A stretch of 19,860 bases of DNA from WS-7 sp036505295 (GCA_036505295.1 DASXTQ010000117.1:1-19860); one strand, 5' to 3'. Counted from the first letter of the stretch, positions 7,657-14,833 are shown. The notes: generated by a model from the sequence alone, not told the origin. Made by a program: numbers and translations.

Positions 7657-7755
7657 GACGTGACCGGGTTGATCGCCCAACCGACGTGATCCCTGCCACT
7701 TATGGTTCCTCTATCTCCCGGGCACGCGGGTTGCTTTTGAGTCCCGCGGACGTGA
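7657..7755 (+). repeat. Three GACGTGA direct repeats around a candidate promoter
   Basis: The heptamer GACGTGA occurs at 7657-7663, 7683-7689 and 7749-7755. The first two are 26 bases apart and lie about 60-90 bases upstream of the transcription start expected from the sigma-54-like site; the third lies just downstream of it. This could be an activator-site arrangement. Seven bases recurring three times in a GC-rich region may also be chance. Confidence 0.35.
7720..7735 (+). promoter_or_regulatory. Candidate sigma-54 (-24/-12) promoter
   Basis: GGGCAC (7720-7725), a five-base spacer and TTGCT (7731-7735) match the sigma-54 pattern TGGCAC-N5-TTGC at all but the first base, with the invariant GG and GC in register. 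It sits 58 bases before the start of the secreted zinc-finger-like gene and points toward it. A sigma-54 promoter also requires an activator; none is encoded in this window. Confidence 0.5.
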
Positions 7756-7792
7756 TGGGGGGCTCCCCACACGCCGGAAAGGAGCGGTTCTC

Positions 7793-8479
7793 ATGATTGG
7801 AAGATGGCGAGACATAATGCAGACGGCCGTCGTGAGCGCCCTCGGGGTCACGATTCTCCTGGGGACTCCCCTTCTCGCCCAAGCTGATCAAGGCAAGTGG
7901 TGGACACCAAAGGAAGGGGACCGGAGAATCGAGAAGCGGGAGCGCGGAGGCGGGTGGAATGACCAGGGCACGCGGGGCGACCGCGGAACCACGGACCGGA
8001 GAGCCTGGGGTGACCGGAGCGGGAACGGCCGCGTGACGTACCGCGATCGAGGCTGGAGCGCCCGAGGTTCATGGGGCACCTACCGGTCATGGCGCGGCGT
8101 GCCGGTTCGCCGGGACGTGATCGTGATCCGTGACCGGCGTCATGGGTCCTACTTCCGCGCCCGCCGGGTCTTCGTCCAACCGAGGTTCTACCGCGGCAGC
8201 CTGTACGTGCGGCCCGTTCGATACTTCATCGCGGCCGACGCGTGCATCGGTGGAATCAATATCCACGCGCGGATCGTGCGCCCGCACTACCTCTACGGCT
8301 GCAATTTCTGCGACGCGCGGTTCGATACCTATGACGCCTACGCCGCGCACGTGGCGCACTGCGATCACGGGCCGGACGAGTACACCATTCAGGCGAGCAA
8401 CTGGGACGACAACTACGATTCGGACTGGGACGGGCCGTACCAGGCCGATGATGAGGACGACCACGGCTACGACGAATAG
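7793..8479 (+). CDS. Secreted Arg/Gly-rich protein with C2H2-like zinc-finger motif and acidic tail
   Basis: A 228-residue protein of no family I recognise. Residues 1-32 look like a signal peptide (hydrophobic TAVVSALGVTILLGTPLLA, then QADQG). Residues 33-110 are low-complexity, rich in Arg, Gly, Asp and Trp. The middle is basic with Tyr and Arg (RRVFVQPRFYRGSLYVRPVRYF). Residues 170-190 read C-x2-C-x12-H-x2-H-C (Cys170, Cys173, His186, His189, Cys190), a spacing close to a classical C2H2 finger. The C-terminus is strongly acidic (DNYDSDWDG, ADDEDDHGYDE). GGAAAGGAG precedes the ATG at a good distance. A sigma-54-like promoter lies upstream and a strong hairpin follows, so it is probably transcribed alone. 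A metal-binding envelope role is inferred only from the motif. Confidence 0.8.
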   Translation: MIGRWRDIMQTAVVSALGVTILLGTPLLAQADQGKWWTPKEGDRRIEKRERGGGWNDQGTRGDRGTTDRRAWGDRSGNGRVTYRDRGWSARGSWGTYRSWRGVPVRRDVIVIRDRRHGSYFRARRVFVQPRFYRGSLYVRPVRYFIAADACIGGINIHARIVRPHYLYGCNFCDARFDTYDAYAAHVAHCDHGPDEYTIQASNWDDNYDSDWDGPYQADDEDDHGYDE

Positions 8480-8518
8480 GATCCCCAACCCTAACTGCGA
8501 GGCAGGTCACTCTCCGTA

Positions 8519-8548
8519 GGGGCGGGCGCCTAATATGCGCCCGCCCCT
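8519..8548 (+). terminator. Intrinsic terminator after the secreted zinc-finger-like gene
   Basis: A perfect 11-bp GC stem, GGGGCGGGCGC (8519-8529) and GCGCCCGCCCC (8537-8547), closes a seven-base loop, with an A-T pair extending the base of the stem and TTGCTTC following. It lies 40 bases after the stop codon. The T-tract is modest but the stem is very stable. Confidence 0.8.
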
Positions 8549-8583
8549 TGCTTCAACCCACGATCGGCATATCGTTACTTATA

Positions 8584-8702
8584 GTCGGCGGGAGCATCGA
8601 GCCGACATTGCCCCGGAAGTAGGGGTAGGGACCGCATCGGGAACGATCCCGGGGGCAAGGGATAGCCCCGGATCCCAAGGAATCCCGACGTCCCAAGGTG
8701 TG
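8584..8702 (+). ncRNA. Candidate structured RNA (leader or small RNA) upstream of sdhCAB
   Basis: No gene is visible here. Several hairpins follow one another: GTCGGC/GCCGAC (8584-8589 with 8601-8606); TTGCCCC with GGGGCAA (8608-8614 with 8652-8658), enclosing ATCG-GGAA-CGAT (8636-8647) with a GNRA-type tetraloop; and GGGAT/ATCCC (8659-8663 with 8672-8676). The G-run at 8651-8655 could alternatively pair with GCCCC at 8665-8669, excluding the previous helix. The octamer TCCCAAGG occurs twice (8673-8680 and 8691-8698). An intrinsic terminator follows at once. This looks like either a short independent transcript or an attenuator/riboswitch before sdhC. No known class was recognised and no good promoter was found. 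Confidence 0.35.
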
Positions 8703-8742
8703 CAGCCAGCGCGGCTCCGATGACGCGCTGGCTGATTTATTT
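8703..8742 (+). terminator. Intrinsic terminator between structured region and sdhC
   Basis: A perfect 11-bp stem, CAGCCAGCGCG (8703-8713) and CGCGCTGGCTG (8724-8734), closes a ten-base loop and is followed by ATTTATTT (8735-8742). No gene ends nearby, because the previous gene already has its own terminator about 170 bases upstream. It therefore must end some other transcript or act as an attenuator for sdhCAB. A weak extended -10 (TGCTAAACT, 8756-8764) lies just downstream and could start the sdh message after it. Confidence 0.7.
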
Positions 8743-8817
8743 CCCGGGAGGCCCGTGCTAAACTCGCTTGCTCGACCGTCTCTGCTTTGAATCACGCGTT
8801 CGATGGAGGGGGCCTGA

Positions 8818-9570
8818 ATGGCGGAAACGGCACACGCTGCGTCGCGGGAGCATTTCGGGTCCACGAGCCGGCGCGATTCGTGGTGGCTGGCGCCGGGGCT
8901 GGTCGCGGCCGGCTTGCTCTTGCTGGGAGGCTACGCGACCTGGGCGGCCCTGCAGGGCGCCCACTTCGAGTTCGGCAGCTATCTCTCGCCGCTCTACTCC
9001 CCCAAGATCACGGCTCCCTGGTGGCCGCTTTCCCCCGCCCTCCTCATCCTGATCCCGCCGACCCTTTTCCGCGCTACGTGTTACTACTATAGGAAGGCCT
9101 ATTACCGCGCGTTTTTCCTCGACCCCGTGGCGTGCGCGGTCGGCGAGCTGCACCGAGGCAAGTACACCGGGGAGACCAGGTTTCCCTTCGTGCTCCAGAA
9201 CCTCCACCGCTTCGCCTTCTACCTCGCGTTCCTCTGGCTCTTCTTTCTCTGGCACGACGTGTGGGACGCGCTCTGGTTCGATGGGCGGTTCGGGGTCGGT
9301 CTCGGGACGCTCGTGATCCTCGCGAGCACGGGAACGCTGACCCTGTACACTTTCTCCTGTCATTCCTTCCGGCACCTGGTCGGCGGAAAGCTCGATTGCT
9401 TCTCCTGCACCGCGGCCGCGCGCGGGCGCCACGGCGCCTGGTTGGGCGTCTCGGCGCTGAACGAGCATCACATGGGATTCGCATGGATCTCGCTCGTCGC
9501 CGTCTGCTTCGCGGACTTCTACGTGCGCCTTCTCTCGATGGGCGTCTTCCACGACGTGAGGCTCCTGTGA
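8818..9570 (+). CDS. sdhC: Succinate dehydrogenase membrane anchor subunit with Cys/His-rich motif
   Basis: A 250-residue membrane anchor for complex II, passing electrons from succinate to quinone. About five helices are visible (near residues 24-44, 68-88, 128-150, 160-182 and 213-236), so one chain replaces the usual SdhC plus SdhD. The segment CYYYRKAYYRAFFLDP and the NLHRFAFYLAF helix are typical of the mycobacterial Sdh1-like and related anchors. At the end of helix four the chain reads SCHSFRHLVGGKLDCFSC (Cys181, His182, His186, Cys194, Cys197), followed by more histidines (NEHHMGF). In mycobacterial Sdh1 the homologous subunit is reported to hold a membrane-embedded Rieske-type cluster, so these are candidate ligands. 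AGGGGG precedes the ATG. The stop overlaps sdhA as GTGA. Confidence 0.88.
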   Translation: MAETAHAASREHFGSTSRRDSWWLAPGLVAAGLLLLGGYATWAALQGAHFEFGSYLSPLYSPKITAPWWPLSPALLILIPPTLFRATCYYYRKAYYRAFFLDPVACAVGELHRGKYTGETRFPFVLQNLHRFAFYLAFLWLFFLWHDVWDALWFDGRFGVGLGTLVILASTGTLTLYTFSCHSFRHLVGGKLDCFSCTAAARGRHGAWLGVSALNEHHMGFAWISLVAVCFADFYVRLLSMGVFHDVRLL

Positions 9571-11303
9571 GCGAGCGATACGAATCGCACGACGTCGACG
9601 TGCTCGTGATCGGCGCGGGCGGGGCCGGGCTCCGCGCGGCGATCGAGGCTTCGGCGCAGGGCGCGCGGGTGGGCGTGGTCTGTAAATCGCTGCTCGGGAA
9701 GGCGCACACGGTCATGGCCGAGGGAGGGGTGGCCGCGGCGCTCGCCCACGTCGATCCGAGCGATTCCTGGAAGGTCCACTTCAAGGACACGATGCTCGGT
9801 GGAAAGATGCTGAACAACTGGCGCATGGCGCAGCTCCATGCGCAGGAGGCTCCCGATCGAGTCCGCGAGCTGGAGCAATGGGGCGCCGTGTTCGACCGGA
9901 CCCAGGACGGCCGGATCCTCCAGCGAAATTTCGGCGGGCACTCCTCACCGCGTCTGGCGCACGTGGGCGACCGCACCGGCCTCGAAATGATCCGCACACT
10001 GCAAGACTTCGGCGTCCATCAGGGGCTCGAGGTCTACATGGAGTGCACGGTCACGAAGCTCTTAAAGCAGGATTCCCGCGTCGTGGGCGCCTTTGCTTAC
10101 TGGCGGGAGACGGGGCGTTTCGTCCTATTCCGCGCGAAGTCCGTCGTGCTCGCTACCGGAGGGATCGGAAAGGCCTATACGATCACGTCGAACTCATGGG
10201 AATACACGGGCGACGGCCACGCCCTCGCGTTGGGCGCGGGGGCGGAGCTGATCGACATGGAGTTCTTCCAGTTCCACCCGACCGGGATGGTATGGCCCCC
10301 GGGTGTACAGGGGCTCCTCGTCACCGAGGCGGTCCGCGGCGAGGGGGGCCTGCTCCGGAACGCCGCGGGCGAGCGCTTCATGGAGCGATACGACCCGAAG
10401 CGGATGGAGCTTTCGACAAGGGATATGGTGGCGCGGGCCATCTACACGGAGGTCAAGGAGGGACGGGGGAGCCCTCACGGGGGCGCGTTCCTGGACATCT
10501 CCCACAAGCCTGCCGAGCTCGTTAAGAAGAAGCTTCCCTCGATGTACCACCAGTTCATGGAATTCGCGAACATCGACATCACGAAAAGCCCGATGGAAGT
10601 CGGACCGACGGGGCACTACATCATGGGAGGCGTCCGGGTGGACGCCGACACGGGCGCCGCGACCGTGCCCGGTCTCTTCGCGGCAGGCGAGGCCTCGGGA
10701 GGCATGCACGGCGCGAACCGGCTCGGGGGAAACTCCCTTTCCGATCTCCTCGTATTCGGCAGGCGCGCGGGCGCGGGCTCCGCCGCCTACGCGGCAAAGA
10801 CTCCCGGCCATGCGGTGGTCGATCCGGCCCAGGTCGCGGCCGCCGAGCGCGAGCTGCTCGAGCCGTTCGAGCGCGCGAGCGGACCGGATCCCTATTCGAT
10901 CCACCGGAGATTGCAGCAGTCCATGCATTCGCTCGTCGGAATCTTCCGCACCGAAGAGGACCTCGTGAAGGGGATCGAGGAGATCCGGAAGCTCAGAGCC
11001 GAGGCCAACACGGTGCGGGTCGAGGGCTCCCGAGCCTTCAATCCGGGGTGGCATCTGTCGCACGACCTGAGGAACATGCTGACGATCAGCGAGGCGATCG
11101 CCAGGTGCGCGCTTCAGCGCCGGGAGAGCCGCGGCGCGCACGCGAGGCTCGATTATCCGAACCTCGATCCCGAGCTCGGCGGCGTGAACAGCGTCGCGAC
11201 CCTGGACGACGAGGCCGTTCGGGTCTCGCAGTCTCCCCTACCCCGGATGCCGGACGAGCTCCGCGCGCTTTTTGTGGCGGAGCCCGCGGGCGTCCAGTCC
11301 TGA
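9567..11303 (+). CDS. sdhA: Succinate dehydrogenase flavoprotein subunit
   Basis: A 578-residue flavoprotein that oxidises succinate to fumarate and carries covalent FAD. It shows the dinucleotide fold GAGGAGLRAA, the flavin-linking histidine (His47 in AHTVMAEGG), and substrate-site residues His237 (FQFHPTG), Arg257 (EAVRGEGG) and His381 (HGANRLGGNSLSDL). The C-terminal helical domain contains LRNMLTISEAIARCAL. The open frame extends upstream to 9132 inside sdhC, but the start is the GTG at 9567, which overlaps the sdhC stop by four bases and gives the standard N-terminus. Gene order C-A-B and the 12-base gap to sdhB indicate one operon. Identity is secure. It could in principle run as a fumarate reductase, but the neighbouring anchor type favours succinate oxidation. 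Confidence 0.97.
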   Translation: MSERYESHDVDVLVIGAGGAGLRAAIEASAQGARVGVVCKSLLGKAHTVMAEGGVAAALAHVDPSDSWKVHFKDTMLGGKMLNNWRMAQLHAQEAPDRVRELEQWGAVFDRTQDGRILQRNFGGHSSPRLAHVGDRTGLEMIRTLQDFGVHQGLEVYMECTVTKLLKQDSRVVGAFAYWRETGRFVLFRAKSVVLATGGIGKAYTITSNSWEYTGDGHALALGAGAELIDMEFFQFHPTGMVWPPGVQGLLVTEAVRGEGGLLRNAAGERFMERYDPKRMELSTRDMVARAIYTEVKEGRGSPHGGAFLDISHKPAELVKKKLPSMYHQFMEFANIDITKSPMEVGPTGHYIMGGVRVDADTGAATVPGLFAAGEASGGMHGANRLGGNSLSDLLVFGRRAGAGSAAYAAKTPGHAVVDPAQVAAAERELLEPFERASGPDPYSIHRRLQQSMHSLVGIFRTEEDLVKGIEEIRKLRAEANTVRVEGSRAFNPGWHLSHDLRNMLTISEAIARCALQRRESRGAHARLDYPNLDPELGGVNSVATLDDEAVRVSQSPLPRMPDELRALFVAEPAGVQS

Positions 11304-11315
11304 TTGGAGGGAAGC

Positions 11316-12059
11316 GTGCCGGAAGCGGTTCTGCACGTCTATCGCGGCGACGCCTCGGGCGGCGGGCTCAAGGAGTACCGCGTGCCTCTCGAGGAAGGCA
11401 TGGTGGTGCTCGACGCGATTCACCACATTCAGGGGCATCAGGCGCCGGATCTCGCGGTGCGGTGGAACTGCAAGGCGGCGAAGTGCGGGTCGTGCAGCGC
11501 GGAGGTGAACGGAAAACCGAAGCTCCTTTGCAAGACGCGGATGGACGCGCTCCCGCCCGGTCAGCCGGTGGTCGTGCAACCGCTGAAGGCGTTCCCGATC
11601 GTCAAGGATCTCGTGACGGACGTACGATGGAACTACGAGGTGAACAAGAGGATCCCGCCCTTCACGCCGAAGCCCAACGCGGAATGGCGCTGGAAGCAGG
11701 AAGACGTCGACCGCGTGCAGGAGTTCCGAAAGTGCATCGAATGCTTCCTCTGCCAGGACGTCTGTCACGTGCTGCGCTCCCACGGTCGCACGGACGCCTT
11801 CGCGGGCCCGCGCTTCCTGGTGCGCGTGGCGGGGCTGGAGATGCACCCGATGGACGCACTCAACCGGACCAAATTCCTGAAAGAGGACGCGGGGATCGGG
11901 CTGTGCAATATCACGAAGTGCTGCACCGAGGTCTGCCCGGAGGACATCACGATTACCGACAATGCGATCATCCCGCTCAAAGAGCGGGTGGTCGACGACC
12001 ACTATGATCCCGTCCGAATGCTCGTCCGTCTCGTGACGGGAAAGAAGAAAGACGAATAG
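11316..12059 (+). CDS. sdhB: Succinate dehydrogenase iron-sulfur subunit
   Basis: A 247-residue subunit that relays electrons from FAD to the membrane through three clusters. The plant-type [2Fe-2S] site is Cys52, Cys57, Cys60 and Cys72 (WNCKAAKCGSC then LLC). The [4Fe-4S] site is Cys140, Cys143, Cys146 and Cys150 (CIECFLCQDVC). The [3Fe-4S] site is Cys197, Cys203 and Cys207 (CNITKCCTEVCPE), with an extra Cys202. The following segment ITDNAIIPLKERVVD is typical of the Sdh1-like SdhB type. The GTG at 11316 was chosen because GGAGG lies six bases upstream; an in-frame TTG at 11304 would put the ribosome site inside the gene. The stop at 12057-12059 overlaps the probable start region of the next gene. 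Confidence 0.96.
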   Translation: MPEAVLHVYRGDASGGGLKEYRVPLEEGMVVLDAIHHIQGHQAPDLAVRWNCKAAKCGSCSAEVNGKPKLLCKTRMDALPPGQPVVVQPLKAFPIVKDLVTDVRWNYEVNKRIPPFTPKPNAEWRWKQEDVDRVQEFRKCIECFLCQDVCHVLRSHGRTDAFAGPRFLVRVAGLEMHPMDALNRTKFLKEDAGIGLCNITKCCTEVCPEDITITDNAIIPLKERVVDDHYDPVRMLVRLVTGKKKDE

Positions 12060-13267
12060 TCACGCGGCCCAAGCGGACATCCCATCGCATCCCGGCACTG
12101 CATCGCGGCCTTCTTCTTTCTCTGGTTGTCCTCGCGGCATCGTGTGGCGGGAAGCATAAGGCGTCGGTACCGGGACCCCCGGCGAACGGCGGCGCGCAGA
12201 TCCAGGCACTCCTCGTCGTGGGCAATCTCTCCGCGCCCTTGGACCTCCAGGTGGCGCCCGGCGATACCACGCGGCTTTTCATCGCCGAGAAAACCGGAAG
12301 GATTCGCATCTTCACGAACGGAGCGCTCAACCCCGCGCCTTTCCTCGACATTTCCTCGCGCGTGAGTAACGGAAGCGAGCAGGGACTCCTGGGACTCGCG
12401 TTTCACCCGCAGTACGCGACGAATCACAAGTTCTACGTCGATTACACCGACGGGAGCGGTAACACGCACGTCGTGGAGTTCCTCGCGTCCGCCAACCCGG
12501 ATAGCGCGTCCGCCACGGAGCGTGAAATCCTCTTCGTCGCTCAGCCCGCGTCGAACCATAACGGTGGGCAGCTCGCGTTCGGCCCCGACGGCTATCTCTA
12601 CATCGCTCTTGGGGACGGCGGAGGAGGCGGCGACCAGTACCACAACGGGCAGAATCTCGGGTCGCTCCTGGCGAAGATCCTGCGATTGAACATCGATTCC
12701 GGGTCGCCCTATTCGATTCCCGCCGACAACCCGTTCGTCGGACGCACGGGCGCGCGCGAGGAGACCTGGGATTACGGGCTCCGGAACCCATGGCGTTTCT
12801 GCTTCGACCGCTCGAATGGCGACCTCTACATCGCGGACGTGGGGCAAGACACGTGGGAAGAGGTGGACTACGAGCCCCACGGAGCGGGAGGCAAGAACTA
12901 CGGCTGGAACATCATGGAGGGCCTGCACTGCTTCGGGAGCCTAACCTGCAACAAAACCGGGCTCACGCTCCCCGTCGTGGAATACTCGCACCTGGACGGA
13001 TGCTCCGTCACGGGCGGATACGTTTATCGCGGCACCGAGATTCCCGAGCTGGACGGGGTCTACTTCTATGGGGACTATTGCACCGGCATCATCCGCAGCT
13101 TCCGCATCGATGAGGGGCAGGCAACCAATCAGACGGACTGGACGTCGGCCCTGCGCACCCAGTCCGGCGGCCAGATGCAGGGGCTGAGCTCGTTTGGGCA
13201 GGATGCGCGGGGCGAGCTTTACATCCTTCTGCTCAGCGGTGAGGTGTACCGGATCGCGAGGAAGTAG
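12056..13267 (+). CDS. Glucose/sorbosone dehydrogenase-like beta-propeller lipoprotein; start codon unresolved
   Basis: A PQQ-type sugar dehydrogenase-like (GSDH) six-bladed propeller, probably an exported enzyme acting on sugars or aldoses. Signature blocks are LFIAEKTGRIRIF, GLLGLAFHPQY, SNHNGGQLAFGPDGYLYIALGDGG (catalytic-type His168), GLRNPWRFCFDR, LYIADVGQDTWEEVDY and NYGWNIMEG, plus cysteines (LHCFGSLTC, LDGCSV, GDYCTG) that may form disulfides. The reading frame upstream of the first normal start codon (GTG at 12218) encodes a good lipoprotein signal ending LVVLAASC (Cys30), but from 12008 to there it contains no ATG, GTG or TTG. I therefore begin the feature at the ATA at 12056, which would overlap the sdhB stop as ATAG; CTG at 12098 is an alternative. 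Family call is strong; the start is uncertain. Confidence 0.85.
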   Translation: MVTRPKRTSHRIPALHRGLLLSLVVLAASCGGKHKASVPGPPANGGAQIQALLVVGNLSAPLDLQVAPGDTTRLFIAEKTGRIRIFTNGALNPAPFLDISSRVSNGSEQGLLGLAFHPQYATNHKFYVDYTDGSGNTHVVEFLASANPDSASATEREILFVAQPASNHNGGQLAFGPDGYLYIALGDGGGGGDQYHNGQNLGSLLAKILRLNIDSGSPYSIPADNPFVGRTGAREETWDYGLRNPWRFCFDRSNGDLYIADVGQDTWEEVDYEPHGAGGKNYGWNIMEGLHCFGSLTCNKTGLTLPVVEYSHLDGCSVTGGYVYRGTEIPELDGVYFYGDYCTGIIRSFRIDEGQATNQTDWTSALRTQSGGQMQGLSSFGQDARGELYILLLSGEVYRIARK

Positions 13268-13280
13268 CCCGCTCCGGCGC

Positions 13281-13799
13281 CTACTTCGCCTTCTCGAACT
13301 TGAGCGCCGCCGAGTTGATGCAGTAGCGAAGCCCAGTCGGTTTCGGCCCGTCGTCGAACACGTGCCCCAGGTGGGCGTCGCAGCGTGCGCAAAGAACCTC
13401 GTCCCGGTTCATGAACATCGACTTGTCCACCGCGCTATGGACGTTCTCCGGCGCGATCGGCGCGGTGAAGCTTGGCCAACCCGTGCCCGACTCGAACTTG
13501 GCGTCCGATTTGAAGAGATCGTTTCCGCAGCAGACGCACCGATAGACGCCGCGGTCGTGGTTGTTCCAGTAGGCGCCGGTGAAGGCCCGCTCGGTGCCTT
13601 TCTTCCGCGTGACGGCGAACTGCTCGGGCGTGAGGCTCTTCTTCCACTCGTCGTCCGTCTTCTGTACGCGATCCACCATGATCGTCTTCCCCTTCTGCGC
13701 CGAAAAAACTCTGATCTGCTGCGCCCCCGCGGCGAGGTGCGCCCACACTCCCGCGGCTCCGACGATTATAGCCAGGACCGCGATTCCTCTTCCTCTCAC
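13281..13799 (-). CDS. msrB: Peptide-methionine (R)-S-oxide reductase, exported
   Basis: A 172-residue enzyme that reduces methionine-R-sulfoxide in proteins. Motifs are complete: the zinc ligands in CVCCGNDLF and LCARCDAHLGHVF, the substrate-binding GTGWPSF, and the catalytic cysteine (Cys160) in GLRYCINS. From the GTG at 13799 the chain begins with a signal peptide or anchor (MRGRGIAVLAIIVGAAGVWA), so it works in the periplasm or on the outer face of the membrane. This start has AAGGAG six bases upstream and overlaps the stop of the K+ channel gene as GTGA; the longer open frame from 13910 lies inside that gene. Being co-translated with a K+ channel is unusual. The gene converges on the sugar-dehydrogenase gene, with 13 bases between the stops. 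Confidence 0.95.
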   Translation of the reverse strand: MRGRGIAVLAIIVGAAGVWAHLAAGAQQIRVFSAQKGKTIMVDRVQKTDDEWKKSLTPEQFAVTRKKGTERAFTGAYWNNHDRGVYRCVCCGNDLFKSDAKFESGTGWPSFTAPIAPENVHSAVDKSMFMNRDEVLCARCDAHLGHVFDDGPKPTGLRYCINSAALKFEKAK

Positions 13800-14833
13800 G
13801 ACATCTCCTTCGATGAAATCCGCTCGATCGAGTGGATCTTGCCTACGTCGATCGCCAGGGACCCGCCGTTCCGGCGCCGCTGAAACACGTCCACAAACCT
13901 CGCGTTCCACACGATCTCCTCCGGCTTGTATGAGGACCGCGCCAGCACCGTCTGGGCGAACGCTTCGTCGATTCCGGTGAGCAGGATCAAGAACTCGGCG
14001 TCCGCCTCGATGAGAGCGTCCGGTGTCAGGCCGTACAGGGGGCTCGCCTTATCGATCGGGTGCACGACGGTCCAGCTCAACGGAAAGAATACGACCTTAT
14101 GCCGCTCCAGTGACAAGTCATAGAACCGGCGCACGCGTTTTGCGCCTCCTGGCTCGAGGCGGCTGAAAAGGACCTGTGCCGCCAGCTCGAGCACCTGGTT
14201 GTTGCGGCGGTTGGCGATCCGGAACTCGAAGGCTCGAATCCCTCGATAAGGCGCGACGATCGCCTCCCGGCTGAAAACGATGTCGGCGATGGGGCGCGAG
14301 AAGCGCGCGAAAAGGAGCCCTGTGGCCAAGGCGAGCCCGAGGAGACCCACCAGCGATTCCAGGGTCACGAGCAGGTTGGCCGCCATCCCGACCGGGGCGA
14401 TCCTCCCGTAGCCGATCGTGGCCAGAGTCTGCACGCTGAAGAAATACGCCTCGGCGAAGGTCGCCATGCGCGGCCCCGCGATCTCGAGAGCGCCGGGACC
14501 ACATAGCGTGTACGCCGCCGCGAAGAGCGTGTTCACGACGAGGTAGGCGGCGATGACAAGCCCGAAGTATCCCCGCCAGGACATCGTGAGAAGCGCATGG
14601 TAGGGGCTCGTGGAGGCGAAGAACCCTCTTCCGCGGCGAACGACGTTGAAGGTGCCGTCCTTGTTCAGGAGCCGCTCGCGGCTCTCGCTGGCGACAAACG
14701 AGCCGAATCCTAGATCGCGAAGCTCGCCCTCGGTCAGGAGGCTAGGCTCGGGTTCTCCGCTCACCGGGATCCCGACGCGCCCGCGTGTCCCCGGCCCCCG
14801 GGTACGCGTTTCCTGATATTGTCTCGCATTCAC
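13796..14833 (-). CDS. Inward-rectifier potassium channel (KirBac-type)
   Basis: A 345-residue prokaryotic inward-rectifier K+ channel. The two pore helices are near residues 85-107 and 150-174, with the selectivity filter TIGYG at residues 139-143 (LATIGYGRIAP). An amphipathic slide-helix region with SPYHALLTMSW precedes the first helix. The C-terminal half is the cytoplasmic immunoglobulin-like domain, recognised by FRIANRRNNQ, SWTVVHPIDKASPL and LTGIDEAFAQTV. The N-terminus is longer and more charged than in many KirBacs. It begins at a GTG with a rather close GAGG upstream, so the exact start is less certain. Its stop overlaps the msrB start by four bases. The 94 bases to the divergent GNAT gene hold the likely promoters for both directions. 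Confidence 0.93.
   Translation of the reverse strand: MNARQYQETRTRGPGTRGRVGIPVSGEPEPSLLTEGELRDLGFGSFVASESRERLLNKDGTFNVVRRGRGFFASTSPYHALLTMSWRGYFGLVIAAYLVVNTLFAAAYTLCGPGALEIAGPRMATFAEAYFFSVQTLATIGYGRIAPVGMAANLLVTLESLVGLLGLALATGLLFARFSRPIADIVFSREAIVAPYRGIRAFEFRIANRRNNQVLELAAQVLFSRLEPGGAKRVRRFYDLSLERHKVVFFPLSWTVVHPIDKASPLYGLTPDALIEADAEFLILLTGIDEAFAQTVLARSSYKPEEIVWNARFVDVFQRRRNGGSLAIDVGKIHSIERISSKEMS

Noticed and set aside
7506..7792. Small genes in the intergenic region before the secreted protein
   Set aside because: Open frames on both strands here have no ribosome site or protein-like composition; the region is better explained as control sequence.
9132..9566. In-frame N-terminal extension of sdhA
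   Set aside because: It lies wholly within sdhC, is Arg/Leu-rich shadow sequence, and the GTG at 9567 gives the normal SdhA N-terminus with a GTGA overlap.
10194..11141. Long minus-strand open frame inside sdhA
   Set aside because: Antisense shadow of a clearly identified gene.
13261..13287. GAAGTAG/CTACTTC inverted repeat between the sugar dehydrogenase and msrB stops
   Set aside because: The seven-base arms fall at the two stop codons, with a 13-base spacer and no T-tract, so a terminator is not supported.
13800..13910. N-terminal extension of msrB
   Set aside because: It lies inside the K+ channel gene; the GTG at 13799 has AAGGAG upstream and starts a signal peptide.
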